The notes beneath the pieces were generated by a model, which saw only the letters and a program-made list of their open reading frames with translations, was not told where the DNA came from and did no database searches. A DNA stretch of 62,172 nt from a bacterium M00.F.Ca.ET.205.01.1.1 (lineage in GTDB: Bacteria > Pseudomonadota > Alphaproteobacteria > Rhizobiales > Rhizobiaceae). Shown piece by piece: positions 1 to 9,000 of this stretch; positions within the stretch are counted from its first letter, which is position 1, and each line of letters starts with the position of its first letter. A program made the translations under genes and the position numbers. The stretch covers positions 134,438 through 196,609 of the forward strand of contig SRUQ01000005.1 in assembly GCA_004791255.1 (NCBI GenBank), read 5' to 3'.

Positions 1-1627
1 CGCCGTACCGGCGGCGGCGTTCTGTGTAATCTGGTTGGCGGCGGTGTCCGCATCCGGCGGGGTGTTGAACGCGACGGGCTCGGGGCTGTTGAGCACGGCG
101 AGGGTGAAGGCCTGGTTGGCGGTGCTGCCGTCGGAGGAGGTTGCCGTGACCGTCAGGTTGATTGATGACTGGGTCTCGAAGTCGAGGGTGCCGGTGGCCG
201 AGCGGGTGATGACGCCACTGCTGGCGTCGATGGCGAAGCGTGAGTCGTTGATACTATAGCTGACGGTCGAGCCAGCGTCGGGATCGGTGGCCGAGGCCGT
301 GATGCCGGTCGGCGCGCCGGTCGCGGCAAGCTCGGCGATCTGGTTGGCAGTAGGATCGGCATCGGCCGGTGTGTTGAAGGCGACTGGCAACTGGCTGGCC
401 GTGACGCCGACTGTAAAGGCGTGGGTATCGATGCTGCTGTCGGACGAGGTGGCCGTGACCGTGAGCGTGACCGTCGGCTCCGAGGCCGCGTTAAGCGTGC
501 CGGTGCCGGAGCGTGTGATGACGCCGGTGCTGGCATTGATGGCGAAGCGCGTGTCGTCGATCGTGTAGGCGATCGTCGATCCAGCATCGGGATCGGTGGC
601 CGAGGCGGTGATGCCGATCGCCGTACCGGCGGCGGCGTTCTGTGTAATCTGGTTGGCGGCGGTGTCCGCATCCGGCGGGGTGTTGAACGCGACGGGCTCG
701 GGGCTGTTGAGCACGGCGAGGGTGAAGGCCTGGTTGGCGGTGCTGCCGTCGGAGGAGGTTGCCGTGACCGTCAGGTTGATTGATGACTGGGTCTCGAAGT
801 CGAGGGTGCCGGTGGCCGAGCGGGTGATGACGCCACTGCTGGCGTCGATGGCGAAGCGTGAGTCGTTGATACTATAGCTGACGGTCGAGCCAGCGTCGGG
901 ATCGGTGGCCGAGGCGGTGATGCCGACGGCCGTGCCAGCCGCCGCAAGCTCGGCGATCTGGTTGGCGGTGGTGTCGGCGTCGGGCGGTGCGTTGAAGGCA
1001 ACCGGCAACTGGCTGGCCGTGACGCCGACTGTAAAGGCGTGGGTATCGATGCTGTTGTCGGACGAGGTGGCCGTGACCGTGAGCGCGACTGTCGGCTCCG
1101 AGGCCGCGTTAAGCGTGCCGGTGCCGGAGCGTGTGATGACGCCGGTGCTGGCGTTGATGGCAAAGCGGGTGTCGTCGATGCTGTAGGTGATCGTCGATCC
1201 CGCATCGGGATCGGTGGCCGAGGCGGTGATGCCGATCGCCGTACCGGCGGCGGCGCTCTGTGTAATCTGGTTGGCGGCGGTGTCCGCATCCGGCGGGGTG
1301 TTGAACGCGACCGGCTCGGGGTTGTTGAGCACGGCGACGGTGAAGGCCTGGTTGGCGGTGCTGCCGTCGGAGGAGGTTGCCGTCACCGTCAAATTGATCG
1401 ATGTCTGGGTCTCGAAGTCGAGCGTGCCGGTGGCCGAGCGGGTGATGATCCCGGTGCTGGCGCCGATGCCGAAGCGCGTGTCGTTGACGCTGTAGCTGAC
1501 GGTCGAGCCGGCGTCGGGATCGGTGGCCGAGGCGGTGATGCCGGTCGGCGCGCCCGCTGCGGCAAGCTCGGCGATCTGGTTGGCAGTAGGATCGGCATCG
1601 GCCGGTGTGTTGAAGGCCACCGGACTG
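1..1627 (-). repeat. Tandem 309-bp cadherin-repeat units with a 618-bp super-period
   Basis: Units of 309 bp alternate in two types, giving a 618-bp higher-order period: the same sequence begins at 1, 619 and 1237. By eye positions 1-297 and 619-915 are identical with no substitutions, while neighbouring units differ more. This indicates recent duplication or gene conversion of a two-domain cassette. Confidence 0.85.
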
Positions 1628-2577
1628 CCGGTTCCCGGCAGCAGATATTCGATGTGCAGCAGCGGCGCGCTGGCCGGATTGTATTCGTAGGAATCGGCCG
1701 TGCGCGTGCCGGTGCCGCTGATCAAAAATGCCATGTCGTTGAGCGCCACCCAGGCCGAGCGGTTGACGATCTCCTGAACGATCGTCGACAGGTCCGGCGT
1801 GCGCTCGGCCAACCCCTGCTCGCCCACCGTGGTCCACGGGTCAGGCGTCCAGGCCGTCGAGGCTGTCGTCTTCGGAAGCGCGGACACGTTGAAGCTGACC
1901 GCCGTAAAAGGACTGGCGTCGTCAACATTGTCGCCTTGAATCAGCAGCGACGTCGCACCGGTCTTCACCTCATTGGCCTGGAACTGGATATAGGCGTTGG
2001 TGATGATCGCGCCCTTCGGGATATCAATGGCTGTGAAGCGGAGGCCGACCGTCTGGCGGGTGCTGCTGTCATAGCCCAGTTCCAGATCGTTGATGTTGGT
2101 CGAGATCGTACCGGATCCCTTCTCCTCGACATCGTCGCCGGCGGCCGCCACCCTCGTTTCGAAGATGGGGTCGATTGCACTCAAGGTGGCAGCGAGGAAG
2201 CTGCTGGTGGATTCGGCAGCGCCCGTCGAAGCCGTACCGCTGTCAGCGAGGGCAGGAGCGGTGAGGGTGACGCTTCTGTCCGCTTCGGCGAGGCCGATGA
2301 GATCGCCACCGATTGCTGTAATCAGGACGGCGCTTTGGCTGTCACTGTGTCTGCCGGTCTCGGCAGCGAGGCTAACGCCATCAGATGCCGGGGAAGCCTG
2401 CGGCACGCCGTCATCGGCATGCAGGTGCTCCGCAATCTTCGGATCGCCGGTTGCGAAAGCCGGGACCGAGCCGTCATCGAGCGGTTGCAGGCCTTTGAGG
2501 AGCGGCGTCGAATCGAGCTCCGTGGCGAGCAGTCCGATTGTATTGCCGCTGTCTGGAAGCCGATGTGGTTTGGACAT
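1..2577 (-). CDS. Cadherin-repeat secreted adhesin-like protein, 3' end outside window
   Basis: The frame is open from an ATG at 2577, preceded by AAGGA seven bases upstream, through the left window edge (859 codons, no stop), so the C-terminus is missing. Residues about 1-130 are low-complexity. About 130-315 form a DNRLRE-like beta domain ending in the motif LHIEY. From about residue 318 on there are five complete cadherin-like repeats of 103 residues plus a partial sixth, alternating between a type containing GTLDFETQ and a type containing GTLNAASEP. Each repeat carries a DPDAGS motif likely to bind calcium at domain junctions. No signal peptide is visible, as expected for a type I secretion substrate. 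It is a paralogue of the next gene upstream (6154-2777) and shares nearly identical stretches with it. By analogy with rhizobial Rap adhesins secreted by PrsDE, a surface or matrix adhesin is likely. The function is inferred; the repeat architecture is seen directly. Confidence 0.85.
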   Translation of the reverse strand, partial: MSKPHRLPDSGNTIGLLATELDSTPLLKGLQPLDDGSVPAFATGDPKIAEHLHADDGVPQASPASDGVSLAAETGRHSDSQSAVLITAIGGDLIGLAEADRSVTLTAPALADSGTASTGAAESTSSFLAATLSAIDPIFETRVAAAGDDVEEKGSGTISTNINDLELGYDSSTRQTVGLRFTAIDIPKGAIITNAYIQFQANEVKTGATSLLIQGDNVDDASPFTAVSFNVSALPKTTASTAWTPDPWTTVGEQGLAERTPDLSTIVQEIVNRSAWVALNDMAFLISGTGTRTADSYEYNPASAPLLHIEYLLPGTGSPVAFNTPADADPTANQIAELAAAGAPTGITASATDPDAGSTVSYSVNDTRFGIGASTGIITRSATGTLDFETQTSINLTVTATSSDGSTANQAFTVAVLNNPEPVAFNTPPDADTAANQITQSAAAGTAIGITASATDPDAGSTITYSIDDTRFAINASTGVITRSGTGTLNAASEPTVALTVTATSSDNSIDTHAFTVGVTASQLPVAFNAPPDADTTANQIAELAAAGTAVGITASATDPDAGSTVSYSINDSRFAIDASSGVITRSATGTLDFETQSSINLTVTATSSDGSTANQAFTLAVLNSPEPVAFNTPPDADTAANQITQNAAAGTAIGITASATDPDAGSTIAYTIDDTRFAINASTGVITRSGTGTLNAASEPTVTLTVTATSSDSSIDTHAFTVGVTASQLPVAFNTPADADPTANQIAELAATGAPTGITASATDPDAGSTVSYSINDSRFAIDASSGVITRSATGTLDFETQSSINLTVTATSSDGSTANQAFTLAVLNSPEPVAFNTPPDADTAANQITQNAAAGTA

Positions 2578-2776
2578 AGCAGATATCCTTTGCCGCCGTT
2601 TTTCGCACCTGGGCCGCGCTAGGCCCTGATATGGACACCATGGCCAGGCCCGGTCGGCAGCGATCGAGGACGTCGCCGGTCAGAGAGGTATGGTGAGGCG
2701 AAGTGCTTGCTGCGCATCCGGCAGGCGGCAGTGAGCTGGATCACGGCAGGACCTTGAAGCAACGCGCCCCCGCCGG

Positions 2777-5700
2777 TCAGGCGAGCAGCCAATCGTTCAA
2801 ATGGAATTCATAGATCTTGCCGTCGTTCTCGGTCGGATTCGAGTCGTTGTCCACGCCGCGATCGACGATGTAGAGGCTCATATGGTGGCTCGGATCGTCG
2901 CTGCTCGGCGCCAGCGCCAATCCCGCCGGCTTTTTTGCGTTGGCCGCGGAGATATCGAGCGTACCCAACAACTCTCCTGTCGTTGTCACCATTGCCACCG
3001 AATTGCGCGACTGAATGATGTAAAGGATGTCGTGAACCGGATCGTACGCGATGCTTTCGTCAGAAGGAGTTCCCAGCGCGTGCGCAGAAAAACTCGTTAC
3101 GATGTCATCGCCGCCCGTGCTCGCGATGCCGTCGAATTTGCCGTTCGGCCCTGGTGCGATCTTGTAGATCGTCTGGGTTGAGCCATCCGCGAGATACAGC
3201 ACTCCATGGTTGGAATCATAGGCGACGCTCTCCGGGTCAGAACTGCCGAAAGCCGACGTCTTGAATGAGGTCACCTTATCGTCGGATGTGTTGTAGAGCC
3301 CATCTTGCCCTGGGTTGAGCTCGTAGACGCTTTTCGTGCCGGTATCGTCGGCGAAGAAGAGATGGTGGTTGGCTGGATTGTACGTCACTCCGGCCGGCTC
3401 ATCGGAGAAGTTGATGGTCGTGAGCGTTCCCGCCAATGTGCCGCCGAGGCTCATCTGGAAGAGATTCTTGCCGGTGAAAATGGACATCTCCTCTACTTCG
3501 CTGTCGGCAACCAGCAGCGTGCCCAGGTGGGAGATATAGACGATATCCGTGGGGTCGGGGCTCGACGGTGACCACAGCGACGTCAGGATCGTATGTGCCA
3601 GGGTCACGGATGTCGGCAACTGGGTGGCCGTGACGCCGACGTTGAAGGCGTGGGTATCGAAGCTGCCGTCGGACGAGGTGGCCGTGACCGTGAGCGCGAC
3701 TGTCGGCTCCGAGGCCGCATTGAGCGTTCCTGTGCCCGAGCGGGTGATGATGCCGGTGCTGGCATTGATGGCAAAGCGCGTGTCGTCGATACTGTAGGTG
3801 ACCGTCGATCCAGCATCGGGATCCTTGGCCGAGGCGGTGATGCCGACCGCCGTGCCGGCGGCGGCGTTCTGGCCAATCTGATTGACGGCGGTGTCGGCAT
3901 CCGGCGGTGTGTTGAAGGCGACCGGCTCGGGGCTGTTGAGGACGGCAAGGGTGAAGGCCTTGTTGGCGGTGCTGCCGTCGGAGGAGGTTGCCGTGACCGT
4001 CAGGTTGATTGATGACTGGGTCTCGAAATCGAGGGTGCCGGTGGCCGAGCGGGTGATGACGCCGCTGCTGGCGTCGATGGCAAAGCGTGAGTCGTTGATA
4101 CTATAACTGACCGTCGATCCAGCATCGGGATCCTTGGCCGACGCGGTGATGCCGACCGCCGTGCCGGCTGCGGCAAGCTCGGCGATCTGGTTGGCAGCAG
4201 GATTGGCATCGGCCGGTGTGTTGAAGGCGACCGGCTCCGGGCTGTTGAGGACGGCAAGGGTGAAGGTCTTGTTGGCGGTGCTGCCGTCGGAGGAGGTTGC
4301 CGTCACGGTGAGATTGATTGTTGTCTGCGTCTCGAAGTCGAGCGTGCCGGTGGCCGAGCGGGTGATGACGCCGCTGCTGGCGTCGATGGCGAAGCGTGAG
4401 TCGTTGATACTATAGCTGACGGTCGAGCCGGCGTCGGGATCGGCGGCCGAGGCGGTGATGCCGGTCGGCGCGCCCGCTGCGGCAAGCTCGGCGATCTGGT
4501 TGGCAGCAGGATTGGCATCGGCCGGTGTGTTGAAGGCGACTGGCAGCTGGTTGGCCGTGACGCTGACGTTGAAGGCGTGGGTATCGAAGCTGCCGTCGGA
4601 TGAGGTGGCCGTGACCGTGAGCGCGACTGTCGGCTCCGAAGCCGCGTTGAGCGTGCCCGTGCCCGAACGTGTAATGATGCCGGTGCTGGAATTGATGGCG
4701 AAGCGTGTGTCATCGATACTATAGCTGACCGACGATCCGGCGTCGGGATCCTTGGCCGAGGCGGTGATGCCGACCGCCGTGCCGGCGGCGGCATTCTGGC
4801 CAATCTGATTGACGGCGTTGTCGGCGTCCGGCTGGGCGTTGAAGGCGACCGGCTCCGGGCTGTTTAGCACGGCGAGGCTGAACACCTGGTTGGCGGTGCC
4901 GCCGTCCGACGAGGTTGCCGTGACCGTGAGGTTGATTGATGTCTGGGTCTCGAAGTCGAGCGTGCCGGTGGCCGAGCGCGTGATGACGCCGCTGCTGGCG
5001 TCGATGGCGAAGCGCGAGTCGTTGATACTATAGCTGACGGTCGTGCCGGCATCGGGATCGGTGGCCGAGGCGGTGATGCCGGTGGGTACGCCGGCCGCCG
5101 CGAGCTCGGCGATCTGGTTGGTTGTGGGATCGGCATCCGCCGGCGTGTTGAAAGCCACAGGGCTGCCGGACCCCGGCAGAATGTATTCGATATGCAGCAG
5201 AGGCGCGCTGGCCGGATTGTATTCGTAGGAATCGACCGTGCGCGTGCCGGTGCCGCTGATCAAGAATGCCATATCGTTGAGCGCCGCCCAGCCCGAGCGG
5301 TTGACGATCTCCTGCACGATCGCCGAGAGGTCCGGCGAGCGCTCGGCGGCGCCATGCTCGCCCACGATGGTCCACGGGTCCGGCGTCCAGGCGGCTGACG
5401 CGTCCGTCGTCGCGCGTGAGGACACGTTGAAGTTGGCGCTGGTGAAGGCGCTCGAGTCGTCGGTGTCTTCGCCCTTGATCAGCAGCGACGTCGCATCGGT
5501 CTTCACCTCATTGGCCTGAAACTGGATGTAGGCGCTGGTAATGATCGCGCCCTTCGGGATGTCGATGCTGGTGAAGCGGAGGCCGACCGTCTGGCGGGTG
5601 GTGCCGGCGTAACCCAGCTCCAGATCGTCGACGTTGCTCGACATCGAGCCGGAGCCCTTCTCCTCGACATCGTCGCCGGCTGCCGCCACCCTCGTTTCGA

Positions 5701-6154
5701 AGATGGGGTCGATTGCACTCAAGGTAGCAGCGAGGAAGCTGCTGGTGGTTTCGGTAGCGCCTGTCGAAACCGCGCCGATGTCGGCGATGGGGGCAGTGGC
5801 GGTGAGGGTGACGCTTCTGTCCGCATAATCCCGGGAGCCGGAGGCATTCGCCGACACGCTGTCGGGAAGGGTGCTGTCGAGATCGATGCCAAGTCCGACT
5901 GGCGCCTCGGCGAGGCCGATGAGATCGGGCTTGCTCGCGGCTGAATCCAAGTTCGGAGCGTGGCTGTCCTTCTCGGTTTCGGCAGCGAGGCTAAGATCGG
6001 AGGTCTCGCGCACTGTCTCGTTGCCCCTCGCCGTTCCGATCGGCGGGGTCCAATCGTCAGCGTTCAGCCCGTCGCCTTTGATGCCGGGCTCGATGCCAAG
6101 CTCCGCCGTCAAGAGTTTCGCGCCATTCCAGGGGAGCTCAGCCAGCTTAGCCAT
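2777..6154 (-). CDS. Cadherin-repeat secreted protein with C-terminal propeller-like region
   Basis: This 1125-residue protein starts at ATG 6154, behind a GGAAAGGAAA ribosome site; a GTG at 6172 is less likely. The N-terminal 150 residues are low-complexity with no signal peptide. Residues about 152-330 are a DNRLRE-like beta domain. About 332-847 are five cadherin-like repeats of 103 residues in the order A-B-A-A-B. About 848-1125 contain NHL or propeller-like strands such as HHLFFADDTG, GVLYLADGS and HDILYIIQS, with acidic Gly/Asp loops resembling calcium sites. I see no RTX nonapeptides. The last residues, FHLNDWLLA, could form the uncleaved C-terminal secretion signal typical of type I substrates. 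The type I ATPase and adaptor lie four and three genes upstream on the same strand. The likely role is a matrix or surface protein binding polysaccharide; this is inferred from context. Confidence 0.85.
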   Translation of the reverse strand: MAKLAELPWNGAKLLTAELGIEPGIKGDGLNADDWTPPIGTARGNETVRETSDLSLAAETEKDSHAPNLDSAASKPDLIGLAEAPVGLGIDLDSTLPDSVSANASGSRDYADRSVTLTATAPIADIGAVSTGATETTSSFLAATLSAIDPIFETRVAAAGDDVEEKGSGSMSSNVDDLELGYAGTTRQTVGLRFTSIDIPKGAIITSAYIQFQANEVKTDATSLLIKGEDTDDSSAFTSANFNVSSRATTDASAAWTPDPWTIVGEHGAAERSPDLSAIVQEIVNRSGWAALNDMAFLISGTGTRTVDSYEYNPASAPLLHIEYILPGSGSPVAFNTPADADPTTNQIAELAAAGVPTGITASATDPDAGTTVSYSINDSRFAIDASSGVITRSATGTLDFETQTSINLTVTATSSDGGTANQVFSLAVLNSPEPVAFNAQPDADNAVNQIGQNAAAGTAVGITASAKDPDAGSSVSYSIDDTRFAINSSTGIITRSGTGTLNAASEPTVALTVTATSSDGSFDTHAFNVSVTANQLPVAFNTPADANPAANQIAELAAAGAPTGITASAADPDAGSTVSYSINDSRFAIDASSGVITRSATGTLDFETQTTINLTVTATSSDGSTANKTFTLAVLNSPEPVAFNTPADANPAANQIAELAAAGTAVGITASAKDPDAGSTVSYSINDSRFAIDASSGVITRSATGTLDFETQSSINLTVTATSSDGSTANKAFTLAVLNSPEPVAFNTPPDADTAVNQIGQNAAAGTAVGITASAKDPDAGSTVTYSIDDTRFAINASTGIITRSGTGTLNAASEPTVALTVTATSSDGSFDTHAFNVGVTATQLPTSVTLAHTILTSLWSPSSPDPTDIVYISHLGTLLVADSEVEEMSIFTGKNLFQMSLGGTLAGTLTTINFSDEPAGVTYNPANHHLFFADDTGTKSVYELNPGQDGLYNTSDDKVTSFKTSAFGSSDPESVAYDSNHGVLYLADGSTQTIYKIAPGPNGKFDGIASTGGDDIVTSFSAHALGTPSDESIAYDPVHDILYIIQSRNSVAMVTTTGELLGTLDISAANAKKPAGLALAPSSDDPSHHMSLYIVDRGVDNDSNPTENDGKIYEFHLNDWLLA
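3613..5161 (-). repeat. Five tandem 309-bp cadherin-repeat units
   Basis: Five units of about 103 codons are present in the order A-B-A-A-B. They are similar at nucleotide level to those at 1-1627, although order and copy number differ between the two genes. The pattern fits unequal recombination between the paralogues. Confidence 0.8.
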
Positions 6155-6316
6155 GTTGGATTTCCTTTCCACAATTCACGCGACCGAGGCCGGAATCTCG
6201 ACGTGCCCGACAGGGCGTCATTGCGACCCCGGACCGAGCATGGCGATGGTAGTTGCCCATGAAAGCCGTGGCCCGAAGTCCACGGCCCGGCGGTCAGACG
6301 TGGAGTCCTGCTTTGA

Positions 6317-7822
6317 TCAGTCTGTTGCCTTCTTCAGCCTGGGCCAGGTGGGCACCACGGCGGCGAGCAGACGCAGCAGTGATAGGCCGTCCCGCCCAAG
6401 GAACAGCGACGGCAGGATCCAGCACAGCAGCAAGGCTCCGGCAGATGCCAGCAACGCCGTATCGATGAGCAGGGAAAGAGGAGATAGCTGAAACTCGCGC
6501 AGCCATTCCACGAGCGCCCAGACGCCGGTTCCGACAACGCCCGCGAGCGCGAGACCAGGCAGGTGCGCCAGGAGGAAATCCGCCCACGTCATCCCGGTCA
6601 CGCGCAGGCTCAACTGTGCCATCAGGAAGAAGTTGATCGCGAAGGCCGCGCCGACGCCGAACGCCACGCCTCCTATGCCCCAATGTTGTCCTATGAGGGA
6701 GCCGACGAAGACGCCGATGGTGAAAACGGCCTGGCGCCAGGCGCGAGCGTAGACCGTGCCGGTAGCGCGGGAGACGGAATCGCTCAGCTTGTAGCTCGTG
6801 CGAAACAGCATGCTGAACGCCAGGATCTGCAGCGGGGCGACAACTCCTACCCATCCCCGCCCGAGAATAACCGCGACCAACTCCGGCGCGACGATCGCCA
6901 CGACCACACTGGCCGGCAGGACAAGCAGGGCGCAACCCGCGATCGCGCTGCGATAGGCACGAGCAAGCCGCGCGGGCTGCTCCTGGACCAGTGCCATGGT
7001 CGGGAACAGCACCCGATCGAGAACCTGACCGACGATGACCGCAGGCGTCGTCATCAGCTGTGACGACAGTCCGTACAGGCCAAGCGCATCTGCACCGAGC
7101 CAGCGGCCCACGACCAGCCTGTCCGCCTGGGTGGCGAGGTAATTGCATACCCGGGCAATGGTGAAACCGCTTCCGAAATAGAGCAGTTCGACGATGGCGC
7201 GCCGCTCCAGCAAAAGCCGCATCGGATGCCGCTGGCCCGCGAGCAGCACGACCATGCGGATGAATTGCTGGATCAGGAGCGCGCCTACAAGCGCCCAGAT
7301 ACCGAAGCCGAGCCAAGCCAGAACCGGACCGGCAACGACATAGCCCGTGGCGAAGGCGCAGGCATCGACGAGCGCCAGCCAGCGGAACCGCAGCGCGCGC
7401 TGGGCAGCGGCCAATGCCACCATGGAAGCCCCTTGGAAAAGGAACACAAAGCAGATGGCACGAACGACCGGAGCCAGATCGGGGAGCCGAAGGAGACCGG
7501 CAATTGCCGGTGCCATCGTCCAGACCAACGCGGACACAAGGAGACCGAGGATGCACGACAGGGTGAACCCGACCCGCAGATGTCGCTCTTCCAACACAGG
7601 TCGTTGGACGATCGCGGGGGTAATGCCAAGTCCCTGGAATATCGCCGAAAACTTGATGACGATCAGGGCTGCTGAGTAAAGGCCGAACTCATTGGGCGAG
7701 AGCAGCCGGGCCAGGATGAGCAGAGCGACAAGCTCCGCGACCGCGAGGGCGCCCATGGACAGGGAGGTCCAGAACATGCCCACGACACTCTGTTTTGCCA
7801 GGCCGCGCCGGTTGTTGCTCAC
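6317..7822 (-). CDS. Wzx-like polysaccharide flippase (MOP superfamily)
   Basis: The product is about 501 residues with 12-14 hydrophobic segments and the N-terminal layout of Wzx/lipopolysaccharide flippases, including the stretch ARLLSPNEFGLY, typical of the family, and an internal ADALGLYGLSSQL. It should move lipid-linked oligosaccharide repeat units across the inner membrane for polymerisation. I chose GTG 7822 because GAGGACAGAG precedes it and homologues begin shortly before the first membrane helix; an upstream GTG at 7891 would add 23 charged residues. It sits between a sulfotransferase and the adhesin genes on the same strand. No Wzy polymerase is seen in the window, so either it lies elsewhere or this flippase serves another assembly route. 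Confidence 0.85.
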   Translation of the reverse strand: MSNNRRGLAKQSVVGMFWTSLSMGALAVAELVALLILARLLSPNEFGLYSAALIVIKFSAIFQGLGITPAIVQRPVLEERHLRVGFTLSCILGLLVSALVWTMAPAIAGLLRLPDLAPVVRAICFVFLFQGASMVALAAAQRALRFRWLALVDACAFATGYVVAGPVLAWLGFGIWALVGALLIQQFIRMVVLLAGQRHPMRLLLERRAIVELLYFGSGFTIARVCNYLATQADRLVVGRWLGADALGLYGLSSQLMTTPAVIVGQVLDRVLFPTMALVQEQPARLARAYRSAIAGCALLVLPASVVVAIVAPELVAVILGRGWVGVVAPLQILAFSMLFRTSYKLSDSVSRATGTVYARAWRQAVFTIGVFVGSLIGQHWGIGGVAFGVGAAFAINFFLMAQLSLRVTGMTWADFLLAHLPGLALAGVVGTGVWALVEWLREFQLSPLSLLIDTALLASAGALLLCWILPSLFLGRDGLSLLRLLAAVVPTWPRLKKATD

Positions 7823-8054
7823 GCCTCTGTCCTCTCCTCGGCCGACCCAACTGGCGGCCGTCGCGTCTTTCCTGGATCCGCCGAGCGGCACGGCGGACTT
7901 GCGAGATTTTGAGTGCCCTCAGGCCCAATCCGCACAGCGGCCAACGATCCATGATGCTCGGCAACGCACCCGCGCCCGCACGACCTCATGATCGCATCTG
8001 TCATGAAGGAGACGTCGGCCGCGGCGCTGTCCGCCCGCGCCCGGCGCGCCTTGG
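7823..8054. other. Intergenic gap of about 230 bp in the matrix locus
   Basis: No coding frame with a supported start is visible between the flippase and the sulfotransferase. A promoter for the flippase and adhesin genes could lie here, but no clear -35/-10 pair or hairpin stands out. Confidence 0.4.
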
Positions 8055-8933
8055 CTACCGAAGCAGCGAGGGGATTTCGTAGCGGTAAAACTCCATCTCA
8101 TCCCGGATCTCCGGTATGACCGCCGTCAGGTCTTTCCGGTCGAGGCGGACCCACTTCTGCTGGCGACCGGGATCGATCATCTCCTTGGCCCTGCGAGCGA
8201 TATCGTCGGTGCAGTTCAGCCCGCAATGTTCATAGATGCGCCGCAGGACCAGTTCGGGATCCTGGATCAAATCCTCGTAGCGAAAAGACAGCACGCGGCC
8301 GTTGCCCAGCCTGGCGAGGTCTTCCCGCGCCTTTCGATTGCCGCGCGCCCATTGGCGCGCGATCACCGTCAATTTTTCATGCTCCTTCAAATCCCGATCT
8401 ATTCCGTTGTAGCGCGGTCCATAGATCGATGTGTATTTCTTCCCCAGGACCCTTTTTGTGATCACCTGTTTTACAACATCCTTTGCGTAGTAATGGATCT
8501 GCGTCACGGGGGTCATTTTCAGAAGCCGCAATAGGCCTTTGAAAGACTTTGCCCGTTGCCACTTAAGCTCCATCGAGCTTATGTACGAGAATGGATTCCT
8601 CGTAATGTAGAGGAAGATTGCCTCCGGAAAAATCTCATGGACAAACGGCACGCGCAGGACATTGGCGGGCGTGTTTTCCATGATTTGTCGGTCGCCATTT
8701 CGTGACTGATAGTCGAGGAAACGGCCACGGATGTAGCGAGTGACCCTATCGGTGGCGTCGGTTTCGGCGAATTCGTCATGACGCCGCGCCGGATCGGCAT
8801 AGAGCCACACTGTTTTTGGCTCGTACCAGGTGACGATGTCGGGGTGCAGCCCGATCAATTTCTGTGCAATTGTGGTGCCTGACCGATAGTTGCCGATCAG
8901 AAAAATCGGAGGTTTCAGCGCTGTTGCCGTCAT
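8055..8933 (-). CDS. Sulfotransferase, PAPS-dependent
   Basis: This 292-residue protein shows both cofactor signatures of the sulfotransferase fold. Near residue 14 the loop YRSGTT follows a beta strand (PPIFLIGN) and would bind the 5'-phosphosulfate of PAPS. Near residue 110 the strand FLYITRNPFSYISS provides the Arg and Ser of the 3'-phosphate site. The ATG at 8933 has GGAGA upstream. It lies between the type I adaptor and the flippase in a polysaccharide locus, so the likely acceptor is a lipid-linked oligosaccharide or the finished polymer, giving a sulfated exopolysaccharide. A protein acceptor (the secreted adhesins) or a nodulation-factor-like acceptor cannot be excluded. The acceptor is inference; the family call is firm. 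Confidence 0.88.
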   Translation of the reverse strand: MTATALKPPIFLIGNYRSGTTIAQKLIGLHPDIVTWYEPKTVWLYADPARRHDEFAETDATDRVTRYIRGRFLDYQSRNGDRQIMENTPANVLRVPFVHEIFPEAIFLYITRNPFSYISSMELKWQRAKSFKGLLRLLKMTPVTQIHYYAKDVVKQVITKRVLGKKYTSIYGPRYNGIDRDLKEHEKLTVIARQWARGNRKAREDLARLGNGRVLSFRYEDLIQDPELVLRRIYEHCGLNCTDDIARRAKEMIDPGRQQKWVRLDRKDLTAVIPEIRDEMEFYRYEIPSLLR

Positions 8934-9000
8934 GACAAGTCTCCGTCGCTAAAGGGGAGCCAGGATTGCAGCGATCCGCACGACAAGTTGCGCCGCGCGG

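Noticed and set aside
1..1627. Repeats considered as a CRISPR array
   Set aside because: Units are 309 bp, coding, in phase and without spacers.
1039..2622. 527-codon plus-strand open frame across the adhesin repeats
   Set aside because: It is antisense to the repeat-encoding frame, is Arg/Gly-rich without family features, and arises from GC bias plus repetition.
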